From the NCBI GenBank assembly GCA_963823275.1, contig CAWGKW010000002.1, forward strand, positions 744,001-808,000: a DNA stretch of 64,000 nucleotides. Reading direction: 5' to 3'. Positions 32,237 to 40,832 of the stretch are shown here, piece after piece. Under the pieces are notes generated by a model. The model was given only the letters and a program-made list of their open reading frames with translations, was not told where the DNA came from and made no database searches. This DNA comes from RHKX01 sp963823275. GTDB taxonomy: Bacteria > Actinomycetota > Thermoleophilia > Solirubrobacterales > 70-9. Each line of letters starts with the position of its first letter. Position 1 is the stretch's first letter. The position numbers were made by a program, and so were the translations under genes.

Positions 32237-33418
32237 GGCGAGAGGCCGGCTGATCCGGAACATGTTGTCGGCATCCGTTTCTCCGAGACCGTCTCGCCTG
32301 GCTGCGCCGGTGCGAGCTCTTGAGGCACGGCGGGCGGGGGCGTTGAGGCGTCCGGCGGCACCTAGGAAGTTCCGTTCGACGCTCTTCACAGTTCGGGCCG
32401 CCCAGGCGGGCGAGAGCAGCGCGGGCAGCGAGCGGCCGACGACCTGAAGGCGCCCGCTGGGGCCGGGCCAGGGCCGGTGGCCGGTGCGCGCCGCACAACC
32501 CCTGTAGTGGAGGTCGGTGAAGAGCAACATGAGCACGGCTGCGGTCCGCACCGCGGCCGTGCCGCCGAGGTCGAGCCGGTCGAAGAGGCGACGGTAGGAG
32601 CCGGCGCGGGCCAACGCCATCCGCATGTAGTCCTCCCTTACGTCGCGGACCACCGCCCGCGGCTCCTCCTGCTCGCAGGTGCTGCCGAGATAGGGCTTCA
32701 GCGCCGGGTGGTAGGAGACGCCGCGGGCCAGATCCGCCTCGATGTCGCGGGTCACGTTCGCGAGCTGGATCATCTCGCTGACCTGAAAGGCATCCTCTCG
32801 GGCCGGCTCGTTGCACCGCCGACTTGCGACGAGGTCAAGCACGAACACGGCGGGGTGGCCGATCACGTTGCGGCAGTAGAGCGAGAGCTGCTCCTCGTTT
32901 ACGAGCACGCCGCCCTGGCGGTCGAAGGTCTCCGTTGACCAGACCATCCCGGCTGCCATCGACCTGACCAGTTCGGCGATCTGCTCCTGGACGGCCGGCG
33001 CGAGCGTCGCGTAGACGGCGTCGACGTGCTTGCAGCGCGCGACCAACAGCAGGTGAACGCGATCGCGATCGTCGCGAGCCAGCTCGTCGGGGATCGGTGT
33101 CGGCTCGGGGAGGGGGTCGGAGTCGAAGCGGTTGCCGAAGCGCTCGAGCTCGGCCGCCCGGGTGGCGGCGTCAGGGAAGAGGTCCTCGTAGGTATCGAGC
33201 ATGCGGCAGTAGAGATAGGCGACGGCCGCCGCTCGCGCCTCCTCGGGGGGAAGTACGACGATGCTCGCGGCGAAGCTGCGCGCCGCATGTGGGAGCACTC
33301 TCCAGACGAAGCGCTCCGGGCGCTTCTCCCGAGCGAGCGATGGGAGGTCGGGTCGCTGACGGTTCACCGAGAGACCCTGCAAGAGCAGCACCGGCCCCAT
33401 CGTGTGTGCCGAGGACAT
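32234..33418 (-). CDS. Squalene/phytoene synthase family enzyme
   Basis: A 394-residue head-to-head prenyl synthase. The two Asp-rich motifs that bind the diphosphates through Mg2+ are present: MLDTYED and NVTRDIEAD. RSFAASIVVLP near the start and YCRNVIGHPAVFV in the middle are typical. It makes a C30 or C40 product (squalene-, dehydrosqualene- or phytoene-type); the product cannot be told, and no carotenoid or hopanoid gene is adjacent. The C-terminus is a basic tail. TAGGTT ends 6 nt before the ATG. Confidence 0.87.
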   Translation of the reverse strand: MSSAHTMGPVLLLQGLSVNRQRPDLPSLAREKRPERFVWRVLPHAARSFAASIVVLPPEEARAAAVAYLYCRMLDTYEDLFPDAATRAAELERFGNRFDSDPLPEPTPIPDELARDDRDRVHLLLVARCKHVDAVYATLAPAVQEQIAELVRSMAAGMVWSTETFDRQGGVLVNEEQLSLYCRNVIGHPAVFVLDLVASRRCNEPAREDAFQVSEMIQLANVTRDIEADLARGVSYHPALKPYLGSTCEQEEPRAVVRDVREDYMRMALARAGSYRRLFDRLDLGGTAAVRTAAVLMLLFTDLHYRGCAARTGHRPWPGPSGRLQVVGRSLPALLSPAWAARTVKSVERNFLGAAGRLNAPARRASRARTGAARRDGLGETDADNMFRISRPLA

Positions 33419-33424
33419 TCTTGC

Positions 33425-33430
33425 AACCTA
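33425..33430 (-). promoter_or_regulatory. -10-like element, leaderless promoter
   Basis: Minus-strand TAGGTT ends 6 nt before the ATG at 33418. Confidence 0.4.
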
Positions 33431-33506
33431 GCAGCGCCGTACCGGTGCCCTGCCCGCTTGGCGGGGCTGCGATCGACCGATTGCGCCGTCCATCGTGCTC
33501 AGCGCC

Positions 33507-34688
33507 CTAACCGTCTTTCAGGTAATGCTTGCCCTGCTTGCCGACGATGTTCACGAGGTTGCCGAGGCCTACGTTCGCATCCAGCAGGTGCAGCCCCCAC
33601 GACGCACTGGGCGAGGGGTTGAGCACCTTCGCGCCGTCGATCGACGAGAGCATCAGCGAGCTGGCGCCACCGGAGTATTCGCACTTTCCGGCGTAGTGGT
33701 CTTGAGGTGTCAGCCATGGCGTGTCAGCGGTCGGCTGCGGTCCGCCGTACATGATCGTGATCCCGATCCCCAGGGTGCCGGGGAACGGCTCGCTGCGGGC
33801 CAGCGTCTCGAGCGCGCCGGAGCCGCCTCCGAGTGAGGCCGGGTTCGTGCAGGCGATCTTGTAGTCGGCGGGATTCTCACCCTCAGGTACGGCGGCGAAC
33901 GGGCCGTCGGTGCGGCCGAACAGGGCGTCGGTCGGCGGCGTTGCGTTGAACGTCGAAAACGCGATCACGCAGCCGACCTGCTTTTCGGAACGGCAGAGCG
34001 GGGTCTTCTCGAACGTCCCCCCGAGGTCGCTTCCCTTCCTGACGGTCACGTTGCCGCCGAGGAGGATCGCTGAGATCAACTTCTTGCGCTGGGACTTGCT
34101 GGCCTCGATTTCGTCGCTGAGCAACCGGCTGAGCATCCCGGTGCCCTGGGAGTGGCCGATCAGGACGACGCCGCGCCCTCTGTTGTAGTTCCGCAGGTAG
34201 TTCTTCCAGGCCTTGAGGACATCCCCGTAGGCGATCTCGAAGGAGTTCGGATCGACGTTGTCGGGGTCGCTGATGCCGGCCAGGGTGGCCTGGCGGTAGA
34301 CCGGCGCATAGACCTTGCAGTGCTCGGAGTAGCGAGCCGCCTGGTACTGGGCGATCGCCGTCTGCTGGGGGTCGATGTCCTTGTTGGCGTTTGGCGTCGG
34401 CTGCTCGCTGACGGTCGGGTAGACGTAGAAGCAGTCGTACTTCGGCTTGGTGGCGTTCTTGGGGGTCTCGACCGTGGAGCCGCCGTCGGTGTCGAAGACC
34501 GTGGTGGTCAGGCTGCCCTTGCACGGGTCCGGCTTGACGCCTGGTTTGCAGAGCCACTTGGTCGCCGCGGAGGCGTCGGATGGGGCGAGTGTGGTGATCA
34601 GCAGGACCGCGGCCACCGCGATCAGGATCGCGGTGGCGATTCCCCGCCTGTGAACGCCGTCGAACATGCCCTTGGGCGTGGTTGTCAT
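33507..34688 (-). CDS. Exported DUF3089 alpha/beta hydrolase
   Basis: A 393-residue secreted lipase/esterase-like protein. Residues 1-42 are a signal peptide (RRGIATAILIAVAAVLLITT, cleaved near ASA-A). KYDCFYVYPTVSEQP and FEIAYGDVLKAWKNYL are DUF3089 features. VVLIGHSQGTGMLSRLL supplies the nucleophile elbow GHSQG. Several Cys pairs probably form disulfides outside the cell. A GGAGAGGG ribosome-binding site precedes ATG 34688; longer upstream frames are not protein-like. Single gene. Confidence 0.88.
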   Translation of the reverse strand: MTTTPKGMFDGVHRRGIATAILIAVAAVLLITTLAPSDASAATKWLCKPGVKPDPCKGSLTTTVFDTDGGSTVETPKNATKPKYDCFYVYPTVSEQPTPNANKDIDPQQTAIAQYQAARYSEHCKVYAPVYRQATLAGISDPDNVDPNSFEIAYGDVLKAWKNYLRNYNRGRGVVLIGHSQGTGMLSRLLSDEIEASKSQRKKLISAILLGGNVTVRKGSDLGGTFEKTPLCRSEKQVGCVIAFSTFNATPPTDALFGRTDGPFAAVPEGENPADYKIACTNPASLGGGSGALETLARSEPFPGTLGIGITIMYGGPQPTADTPWLTPQDHYAGKCEYSGGASSLMLSSIDGAKVLNPSPSASWGLHLLDANVGLGNLVNIVGKQGKHYLKDG

Positions 34689-34759
34689 CCCTCTCCCTCT
34701 CCGATCCCGTGTCCCCGGACGGCGAAAGCGTACCGCGCCCGTTCGGCATGGTTGCCGGC

Positions 34760-35701
34760 TCAGCCCGGCGGCCCCGAGGCGACCGCCGCGAGGATCCGCT
34801 CGAAGTCGTCTTTGGCCGGGGGGGCGGTTCCGACCGTCCCGACCGCTGCGGCAGCGGCCGCCGTCCCGGAGCGGCACGCCTCTTCGAGGGAGGCCCCGCC
34901 TGCGAGCGCCAGCAGCGTGGCGCCGGCGAACGCATCTCCGCCGCCGACCGCACTGATGACATCGACCCGCGGGGAGCGGACCTCGAACTGACCGTCCCGA
35001 GAGGCGACGAAGGATCCTCGTTCACCCTCGGTGATCACGACCACCTGCGCCCGGCCATCGGCGACGAACCCGATCGCATCCTCGCGCCGCTCGGGGTCGT
35101 CGAGCTCTCGCGGGTTGCCCAGCAGCGCGTCGAACTCGCGCCAGCTCGGCTTGATCATGAAGAGGTCGCGACCGAGCGCCTCGTCGAGCGCGGGTCCGTG
35201 GGCGTCGAGCATCATCCGCGCACCGGCGCCGTCGACGACCGACGTCAGCTGTCCGTACAGGTCGTCGGGTGCTCCGATGGGCAGGCTGCCGCTGGCGAGC
35301 ACGTAGTCTCCCGCGCCCACGGCCTCCGTCACCGCTGCGAGGATCGCGTCGACCTCGTGCGTCGAGAGGGCAGGTCCGGGCAGCACGAACTTGAAGAGCC
35401 GCTCGGTGCGTCGCTCCGTGACCGCGAACGACTCGCGGGTGCGCCAGGCGATCGGGATCGGCCGGTGGTCGATGCCCTCCTCGTCGAGCAGCTCACAGAG
35501 CCGCTTGCCGGTCTCAGCTCCGCAGCAGTGCATCGCGATCGCCTCACCGCCGAGCGCCTTGATCGTCCGCGCCGCGTTGAGGCCGCCGCCGCCGGGCTCG
35601 ATCCGCTCGGCCTCACAGCGCAGCTTCACCTCCGGAAGGAACTCCGCAACCGACGTGCTGATGTCCAGGGCGGGGTTGAGTGTCAGCGTGATGATCGCGA
35701 T
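34760..35701 (-). CDS. pfkB: PfkB-type phosphofructokinase with apparent ATC start
   Basis: A 313-residue ribokinase-fold sugar-phosphate kinase closest in pattern to E. coli PfkB (ATP-dependent 6-phosphofructokinase II). KLRCEAERIEPGGGGLNAAR, PGPALSTHEVD and the catalytic VGGGDAFAGA (Asp as base) are conserved. The family N-terminus (ITLTLNPALDIS) is encoded upstream of the first GTG (35629) and reaches back to an ATC at 35701. Only CTT, CTT, CCC and a TAG stop precede it in frame. A TAGCTT hexamer ends exactly 6 nt before that ATC. The start is therefore either a rare ATC, a CTG 12 nt inside, or a sequencing error. Confidence 0.85.
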   Translation of the reverse strand: MAIITLTLNPALDISTSVAEFLPEVKLRCEAERIEPGGGGLNAARTIKALGGEAIAMHCCGAETGKRLCELLDEEGIDHRPIPIAWRTRESFAVTERRTERLFKFVLPGPALSTHEVDAILAAVTEAVGAGDYVLASGSLPIGAPDDLYGQLTSVVDGAGARMMLDAHGPALDEALGRDLFMIKPSWREFDALLGNPRELDDPERREDAIGFVADGRAQVVVITEGERGSFVASRDGQFEVRSPRVDVISAVGGGDAFAGATLLALAGGASLEEACRSGTAAAAAAVGTVGTAPPAKDDFERILAAVASGPPG

Positions 35702-35707
35702 GGGAAG

Positions 35708-35713
35708 AAGCTA
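35708..35713 (-). promoter_or_regulatory. -10-like element, leaderless promoter of pfkB
   Basis: Minus-strand TAGCTT, 6 nt before the proposed ATC start at 35701. Confidence 0.4.
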
Positions 35714-35764
35714 CCCGTTGATCTCACGAAAACGCAACCCGTGACGTTGAGAGCATTGACGCAG

Positions 35765-36274
35765 ATGGCAGAGCCGCAGACACACGTCCCATTTCAGAAG
35801 CTGATCGACGCGCACGCGAGCACGGTCGCCGGGTTCCTGCGCGGGATGCTTCCGGCCCACGATGTCGACGATGCGATCCAGGAGACGTTCGTCGCGGCGA
35901 TGCGGGCGTACCCGTCCTTCGACGGCGCCAACCCGAGGTCCTGGCTGTTGACGATCGCCCGGCGCAAGGCGATCGACGAATACCGCGCGTCCTCGCGGCG
36001 ACCGCGGTCGCTGGCCGAGCCCGATGCGATTGCAGCTTCATCGTCGAGCCTGGTGGGGGGTGCGGCCGACGGCGCGGTCCTCTGGGGGGCGGTCGCGGAG
36101 CTGCCACCGAAGCAGCGCGCCGCGATCGTCCTTCGCTTCGCCCTCGACCTCCGCTTCCGCGAGGTCGGAGAGGCGATGGGATGCTCGGAGGCGGCGGCGC
36201 GGCGCAGCGTTCATGAGGGCGTTCGCAAACTCAGAGACGGATACGAGACAACGGAAGGCGAGGCACTGAGATGA
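35765..36274 (+). CDS. ECF-type RNA polymerase sigma factor
   Basis: A 169-residue sigma-70 family factor with only regions 2 and 4. Region 2 includes HDVDDAIQETFVAAMRAYPSFDGANPRSWLLTIARRKAIDEYR. Region 4 is ELPPKQRAAIVLRFALDLRFREVGEAMGCSEAAARRSVHEGVRKL, the -35-binding helix-turn-helix. ATG 35765 is used, although TTG 35756 is in frame. Its stop overlaps the ogt start (ATGA), so the two are translationally coupled. No anti-sigma factor gene is adjacent, so control of its activity is unknown. Confidence 0.88.
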   Translation: MAEPQTHVPFQKLIDAHASTVAGFLRGMLPAHDVDDAIQETFVAAMRAYPSFDGANPRSWLLTIARRKAIDEYRASSRRPRSLAEPDAIAASSSSLVGGAADGAVLWGAVAELPPKQRAAIVLRFALDLRFREVGEAMGCSEAAARRSVHEGVRKLRDGYETTEGEALR

Positions 36275-36885
36275 CGACCGAGACCGAACTGAAGCTCGCG
36301 GCGCGGGCCGCAACCGATGCGGAGGTGGACATCGACGCCCTCAGCGCCGCGATCGGCCGCCGCGCCCGCGAAGAGGGGCTGCTGGATCTCGTCTACGCCG
36401 AGATCGACTCCCCGCTCGGCGATCTGCTCGCGGTCAGCACCCCCGAGGGTCTCGTCCACCTCGGCTACCCCAACCGCCCGGTCGACTCCCAGCTCGAGGC
36501 CCTGGCTGAGCGGGTTTCACCGCGGATCGTCGAGGCGCCTGCGGATCTGGATGCCGTCAGGCGGGAGCTCGACGAGTACTTCGCCGGCGAACGCCGCCAC
36601 TTCGACGTGCCGATCGACTGGCAGCTGACTGCGGGGTTCGTACGGGAGGTGCTCAAGCAGACGGCGCTGATCCCATTCGGCGAGACCCGCACCTACGCTG
36701 AGATGGCGACGAGCGCCGGCAGCCCGAGGGCCTTCCGCGCGGCAGGCAGCGCCCTCGGCGCCAACCCGATCCCGATCGTCGTCCCCTGCCACCGCGTGCT
36801 CCGAAGCGGCGGCGGCCTCGGCGGCTATGGCGGCGGCCTGGACGTCAAACGCGAGCTGTTGACCCTCGAGGGTGTGCTGGGCTAG
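36271..36885 (+). CDS. ogt: Methylated-DNA-protein cysteine methyltransferase
   Basis: A 204-residue suicide repair protein that removes alkyl groups from O6-alkylguanine. The active-site block IPIVVPCHRVLRSGG carries the acceptor Cys. FGETRTYAEMATSAGSPRAFRAAGSALGANP is the DNA-binding helix-turn-helix. A 40-residue N-terminal helical extension (KLAARAATDAEVDIDALSAA) precedes the usual domain and may contact the sigma factor encoded just upstream; that is speculation. It overlaps the sigma gene by 4 nt, suggesting an alkylation-response operon. Confidence 0.93.
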   Translation: MTTETELKLAARAATDAEVDIDALSAAIGRRAREEGLLDLVYAEIDSPLGDLLAVSTPEGLVHLGYPNRPVDSQLEALAERVSPRIVEAPADLDAVRRELDEYFAGERRHFDVPIDWQLTAGFVREVLKQTALIPFGETRTYAEMATSAGSPRAFRAAGSALGANPIPIVVPCHRVLRSGGGLGGYGGGLDVKRELLTLEGVLG

Positions 36886-38147
36886 CAGGGAGTCGTCTCG
36901 GGCCCAGGCTCGACGACCTCGAATGCGCCACCCGGGATGGCCTTGAGCTGATTGAGGTCGTCGTCGTTCCAGCGCCGGTCGGTGGAGCCGGAGATGTACC
37001 AGTTGGACCCGTTGTCGGCGTTGATGGCTCCGTACCGCTTCAGCGCCGTTGCGATCACCCTCGCGTCGCCGCTGAAACCGGAGAGGTCGTAGCCGCCCTT
37101 GAGCCGCATTCGCAGCCCCATCGGCGGACGGTCGGGGTTGCAGGAGTCGGACGCGTGGTGGGTGGCGGGGGCGATGTAGCCCTTGCGGGTCTCGTCGAAG
37201 GTGATCCGGATCGCGTGATCGATGACGCCGGACTGGACCTCCTCGTAGGTGACGAGCCCGGGGTAGATCGGCAGGCCGGCAGCGTCGGCGGAGGTCCAAC
37301 CATCGGGCCGCTGACCGGCCAGGGGGGAGCCGAGGTCGAAGACGGCGCCCGAATCCGCCTGCCAGCGGTTCCTCGATCCGCCCCTCTCGAAGGCCCGGTA
37401 GAGCTCGAAGAGATCACACGAGCCACCGGGCTCCGCCGGGCGGCGGACGACCAGTACGTGCCGATCGCCGTCGGCCCGGCTCCCGCCCTCGACCGGCGCC
37501 CCGGGCGGGACGGGATAGGGCCCCGGGTCGCTCTCGTCGCCGTATGCGCGGAACCCGATCGGGACCTCGGGTTGCTCGGCGGGAACGACGATGTAGGGGA
37601 TCCCGTAGCTCGGGTTGGAGCCGAAGTCGGGGTGCAGTTCATTGGCTCCGTCGGCGTTGATCTGGGCGATGATCTCGTCGGAGTTGGGGGCGAGGGGGTC
37701 ACCCGAGATGTCACGATTGAACTCGTCGCCGGCCGGGAAGGTGGCGCACCCGGGGTCGGGATGCGGTCCGTTGACCGGCGCCAGCAGGGTGGCTGACTCG
37801 ACCGCCGCTCCCCACCGGGCGCATCGTTTGCGCTTGCACGCCCGGACACGCAGTAGGTATGTGGTGCCTCGATCGAGCCCCGTCGCGGCGGCACGGGTCG
37901 AGTCTCGCCCCGCCCTGCCGGAGTTCCAGCCCTCGCCGTCGCGGGTCTGGATCTCGTAGGCGCTCTCGCCCTTGGAGCGGTCCTTCCAGCGGAGGTCGAT
38001 CGATCCGGTGCCGACGGAGGCAACCCGCAGCTCCGAGACCGGGCGCAGGTTCGCGGCGTCGGCCGCCGCGGGGCCTCCAAGTGCCGCCGCCAGCGCCATC
38101 ACCACGATTCCGCCGGATCTCCTCAAGGCGATTCCCATCTCCAACAT
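36882..38147 (-). CDS. Exported protein with fibronectin type III domain
   Basis: About 421 residues. The start MLEMGIALRRSGG leads directly into a signal peptide (VVMALAAALGGPAAADAA); an in-frame ATG at 38192 would add 15 residues. A fibronectin III domain follows (about 35-125: ELRVASVGTGSIDLRWKD, then GLDRGTTYLLRVRACK). The large C-terminal part, with PHPDPGCATFPAGDEFN near its start and ALKRYGAINADNGSNWY, then SGSTDRRWNDDDLNQLKAI near its end, looks like a conserved extracellular domain of unknown function. Four to six Cys suggest disulfides. It converges on ogt with overlapping stops. Confidence 0.75.
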   Translation of the reverse strand: MLEMGIALRRSGGIVVMALAAALGGPAAADAANLRPVSELRVASVGTGSIDLRWKDRSKGESAYEIQTRDGEGWNSGRAGRDSTRAAATGLDRGTTYLLRVRACKRKRCARWGAAVESATLLAPVNGPHPDPGCATFPAGDEFNRDISGDPLAPNSDEIIAQINADGANELHPDFGSNPSYGIPYIVVPAEQPEVPIGFRAYGDESDPGPYPVPPGAPVEGGSRADGDRHVLVVRRPAEPGGSCDLFELYRAFERGGSRNRWQADSGAVFDLGSPLAGQRPDGWTSADAAGLPIYPGLVTYEEVQSGVIDHAIRITFDETRKGYIAPATHHASDSCNPDRPPMGLRMRLKGGYDLSGFSGDARVIATALKRYGAINADNGSNWYISGSTDRRWNDDDLNQLKAIPGGAFEVVEPGPETTPC

Positions 38148-38193
38148 GATCGGCCCCGATTCTCCTCTCTTGAGGGCCGTGGAATCGATCATC

Positions 38194-38199
38194 TAGCCT
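38194..38199 (+). promoter_or_regulatory. -10-like element, leaderless promoter
   Basis: TAGCCT ends 9 nt before the ATG at 38209. Confidence 0.4.
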
Positions 38200-38208
38200 G
38201 ACCCGGGC

Positions 38209-39129
38209 ATGATTCCCGTCGCCGACCTCGATTCGGTCCTCGCCGAGTGGTTGCCGCCGCTCTCGCTGATCGTGATTGCGGTGGCCTACGCGATCCGCAT
38301 GATCCGCCTCGGCGACCAGGGTCGGCCGGTCCCCCGCTGGCGCCAGGCGTTCTTCGGGGCCGGCCTCGCGGTGCTCGCGGTCGCCTACGTCTCGCCGCTC
38401 GACGACCTTGCCGACGAGCTCCTGACCGCCCACATGATCCAGCACCTGCTGATCATGGATGTCGCGGCTCTCTTCTTCGTTCTGGGCCTCACCGGTCCCC
38501 TGATGCAGCCGTTGCTCGCGATTCGGGGCTTCCGCTGGATGCGCCACCTGGCGAACCCGATCTTCGCCCTTTCGGCCTGGGCGATCCTGCTCTACACCTG
38601 GCACATCCCCGCCCTCTATGAGGCCGCGACGTTCGACAGCAACCTCGTCCATGCCGCCCAGCACCTCTGCTTCTTCTTCGCCGGCGTCGCCTTCTGGATG
38701 TCGCTGCTCGGCCCGCTGCCCAAGCCGAGCTGGTTCACGGGGATGGCGAGCGCCGGGTTCGTCTTCGCTGTTCGCCTGATCGGAGCGGTGCTGGCCAACG
38801 TGCTGATGTGGTCGAGTTCGGTCATCTACGCCCGTTACGCCTCCGGCGAGGCCGAGCGCGGGATCTCCGGACTGGCCGACCAGGGCACCGCCGGCGTCGT
38901 GATGATGGCCGAGAGCACCGTGATCACGATCGCCGTGCTGAGCTGGCTGATCCTGCGCTGGGCCCGACAGGACACGGAGCGGCAGGAGCTGATCGACCTC
39001 GCCCTCGAGCGCGGGGTGGAGCTGGACCCCAAGCGTGCCGAGCGCGCGGTCAACGCCGGCCAGGGCGAGCGGCTGCGGGAGCGGATCGAATCGGGCGCGG
39101 CGCGTTCTGAGTTGAGCGGTCCCGCTTGA
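38209..39129 (+). CDS. ctaG: CtaG-type cytochrome c oxidase assembly membrane protein
   Basis: A 306-residue multi-helix membrane protein of the caa3-oxidase CtaG family. In Bacillus relatives it is needed for assembling the CuA/caa3 terminal oxidase. The family motif TAHMIQHLLIMDVAALFF is present with its paired His, then YTWHIPALYEAA and HAAQHLCFFFAGVAFW with more conserved His. About seven helices, then a charged C-terminal tail of some 50 residues. No oxidase subunit genes lie nearby. Its stop overlaps the next gene's TTG start by 4 nt. Confidence 0.85.
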   Translation: MIPVADLDSVLAEWLPPLSLIVIAVAYAIRMIRLGDQGRPVPRWRQAFFGAGLAVLAVAYVSPLDDLADELLTAHMIQHLLIMDVAALFFVLGLTGPLMQPLLAIRGFRWMRHLANPIFALSAWAILLYTWHIPALYEAATFDSNLVHAAQHLCFFFAGVAFWMSLLGPLPKPSWFTGMASAGFVFAVRLIGAVLANVLMWSSSVIYARYASGEAERGISGLADQGTAGVVMMAESTVITIAVLSWLILRWARQDTERQELIDLALERGVELDPKRAERAVNAGQGERLRERIESGAARSELSGPA

Positions 39130-40616
39130 ATCAGGTCCGCTACCTCTACGTGCTGGTCTTCATGGTCGGCACCGGATCGCTGGGGGCCGAGATCGCCGTC
39201 GCGCGCCTGATGGCGCCGTTCTTCGGCGCCTCGACGATCGTCTGGGCCAACACGATCGGCATCGTCCTGGTGGCGCTCTCGATCGGCTACTGGTTCGGCG
39301 GCCGCCTTGCCGATCGCGATCCAAGCCTGCGTGGGCTCTGCCGGATGGTGCTGCTGGCCGCGCTGCTGCTGGCGATCGTTCCCTTCGTGGCGCGGCCGTT
39401 CTTCGATATCTCCGTCGACGCGCTCGACTCGATCTCGGCCGGCGCGTTCGTGGGCTCGCTCTTTGCCGTGCTCGCCCTGGTGGCGGTGCCGGTGATGTTG
39501 CTCGGGGCGGCGTCGCCCTACGCGCTGCGGCTGGCGGTCCCGGATGTCGAGCACGCCGGACGGATCTCGGGTCGGCTCTACGCGATCTCGACCGCCGGGT
39601 CGCTGGCCGGCACGATGACCTCGTCGCTCCTGCTGATCCCGTTCCTCGGCACGCAGCGGACCTTCCTCGTCTTCGCGCTGTTGATCGGGGCCACCGCGGT
39701 CGTCGGGCTCGGGCTGCGGTTTGCGCCGGCGGCCGCGCTGATCGCCGCGGCGATCTTCATCCCGGTCGGAACCGTCAAGCCCTCCGACGCCGGCGAGGTG
39801 ATCTACGAGACCGACACCGAGTCGCAGTACGCGCAGGTCGTCGAGGAACCGGACGGCGACCGGATCCTGGAACTCAACGAAGGTCAGGCGATCCACTCGC
39901 TCTACAAGCCCGGGTCCTATCTGACCGGCAGATACTGGGATGGACTGATCGTCTTTCCGTTCGCGGCGCTCGAGGGTGCGCCCAGGCGGGTCGCGATCCT
40001 CGGCAATGCCGCCGGCACCGCGGCGCGCATGTACGGCCACTACTTCCCCGAGGCGCGGGTCGACGGGGTCGAGATCGACGGCGAGCTGACCGACATCGGC
40101 CGCGAGTACTTCGACCTGACCGGACCCGACCTGCACACCTACACCGAGGATGCGCGGCCGTGGCTGCGCCAATCCGACGGCAACTACGACGTGATCGTCG
40201 TCGACGCCTATCGCCAGCCCTACATCCCGTTCTACCTGGCGACCACCGAGTTCTTCGAGCTCGTTCGCGACCGGCTTGCACCGGGTGGAGCGGTCGTCGT
40301 GAACGTCGGTCATCCCGAGGGCAACGACGATCTCGAGAAGGCCGTTGCCGCGACGATGGCGGAGGTGTTTCCGACCGTGATCCGCGATCCACTCGAGAGC
40401 GCCAACACGTTGCTGCTGGGAACGACCGCACCGGCCTCGCCGGAGCGGCTGCTGGCGGCGATCGGCGAGCTCCCCGACGACCTGAAGAACCTCGCGGCCG
40501 TCTCGTCGCAGCGGATCACGCCGATGCTCACCGGCGGCCCCGTCTACACCGACGACAAGGCCCCGGTCGAGTGGCTGGTCGACAAGTCGATCCTCGGCTA
40601 CGCCGGCGACCAGTAG
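39126..40616 (+). CDS. Membrane-anchored spermidine-synthase-like fusion protein
   Basis: A 496-residue protein. Residues 1-215 form about seven membrane helices (VFMVGTGSLGAEIAVARLMAPFFG, a spermidine-synthase-associated transporter-like domain). Residues 220-496 are a Rossmann methyltransferase/aminopropyltransferase fold: VAILGNAAGTAARM is the nucleotide loop, VDGVEIDGELTDIG the acidic strand and YDVIVVDAYRQPYIPFYLATTEFF the catalytic-like strand. Polyamine synthesis is possible, but many such fusions have unknown substrates. It begins with TTG overlapping the ctaG stop (TTGA). Confidence 0.85.
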   Translation: MNQVRYLYVLVFMVGTGSLGAEIAVARLMAPFFGASTIVWANTIGIVLVALSIGYWFGGRLADRDPSLRGLCRMVLLAALLLAIVPFVARPFFDISVDALDSISAGAFVGSLFAVLALVAVPVMLLGAASPYALRLAVPDVEHAGRISGRLYAISTAGSLAGTMTSSLLLIPFLGTQRTFLVFALLIGATAVVGLGLRFAPAAALIAAAIFIPVGTVKPSDAGEVIYETDTESQYAQVVEEPDGDRILELNEGQAIHSLYKPGSYLTGRYWDGLIVFPFAALEGAPRRVAILGNAAGTAARMYGHYFPEARVDGVEIDGELTDIGREYFDLTGPDLHTYTEDARPWLRQSDGNYDVIVVDAYRQPYIPFYLATTEFFELVRDRLAPGGAVVVNVGHPEGNDDLEKAVAATMAEVFPTVIRDPLESANTLLLGTTAPASPERLLAAIGELPDDLKNLAAVSSQRITPMLTGGPVYTDDKAPVEWLVDKSILGYAGDQ

Positions 40617-40622
40617 ATAAGC

Positions 40623-40817
40623 GCGCGACTCGCAGCCCTCCGGGCTGCTCGACTGCGCCGGGCCTCCGGGCAGAGCCCGGTGGCCCTCCTTCAGACAACC
40701 GCGCGACTCGCAGCCCTCCGGGCTGCTCGACTGCGCCGGGCCTCCGGGCAGAGCCCGGTGGCCCTCCTTCAGACAACCGCGCGACTCGCAGGGCTCCGGG
40801 CTGCTCGACTGCGCGTC
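40623..40817. repeat. 78-bp tandem repeat, 2.5 copies, with internal palindromes
   Basis: Units start at 40623, 40701 and 40779 (the last about half length, with CC changed to GG). Each unit holds a hairpin GCAGCCC-TCC-GGGCTGC and a longer one with CCGGGC / GCCCGG arms. It fills the space between two convergent transcription units, where it could act as a terminator. On the minus strand the unit is an exact 26 codons, but nothing supports translation. Confidence 0.8.
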
Positions 40818-40832
40818 ACGACCCTGGAGAAT

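Noticed and set aside
34682..35764. Very long plus-strand open frame running over pfkB into the sigma-factor gene
   Set aside because: The part before 35765 is antisense to pfkB and has no protein-like pattern; only the sigma factor itself is real.
38835..40313. 492-codon minus-strand open frame opposite the spermidine-synthase-like gene
   Set aside because: Rich in Arg/Asp/His with no motif; a GC-driven shadow of a well-supported gene.
40528..40776. Minus-strand ORF with two 26-residue repeats
   Set aside because: It is simply the translation of the 78-bp DNA repeat; no start signal or homology.
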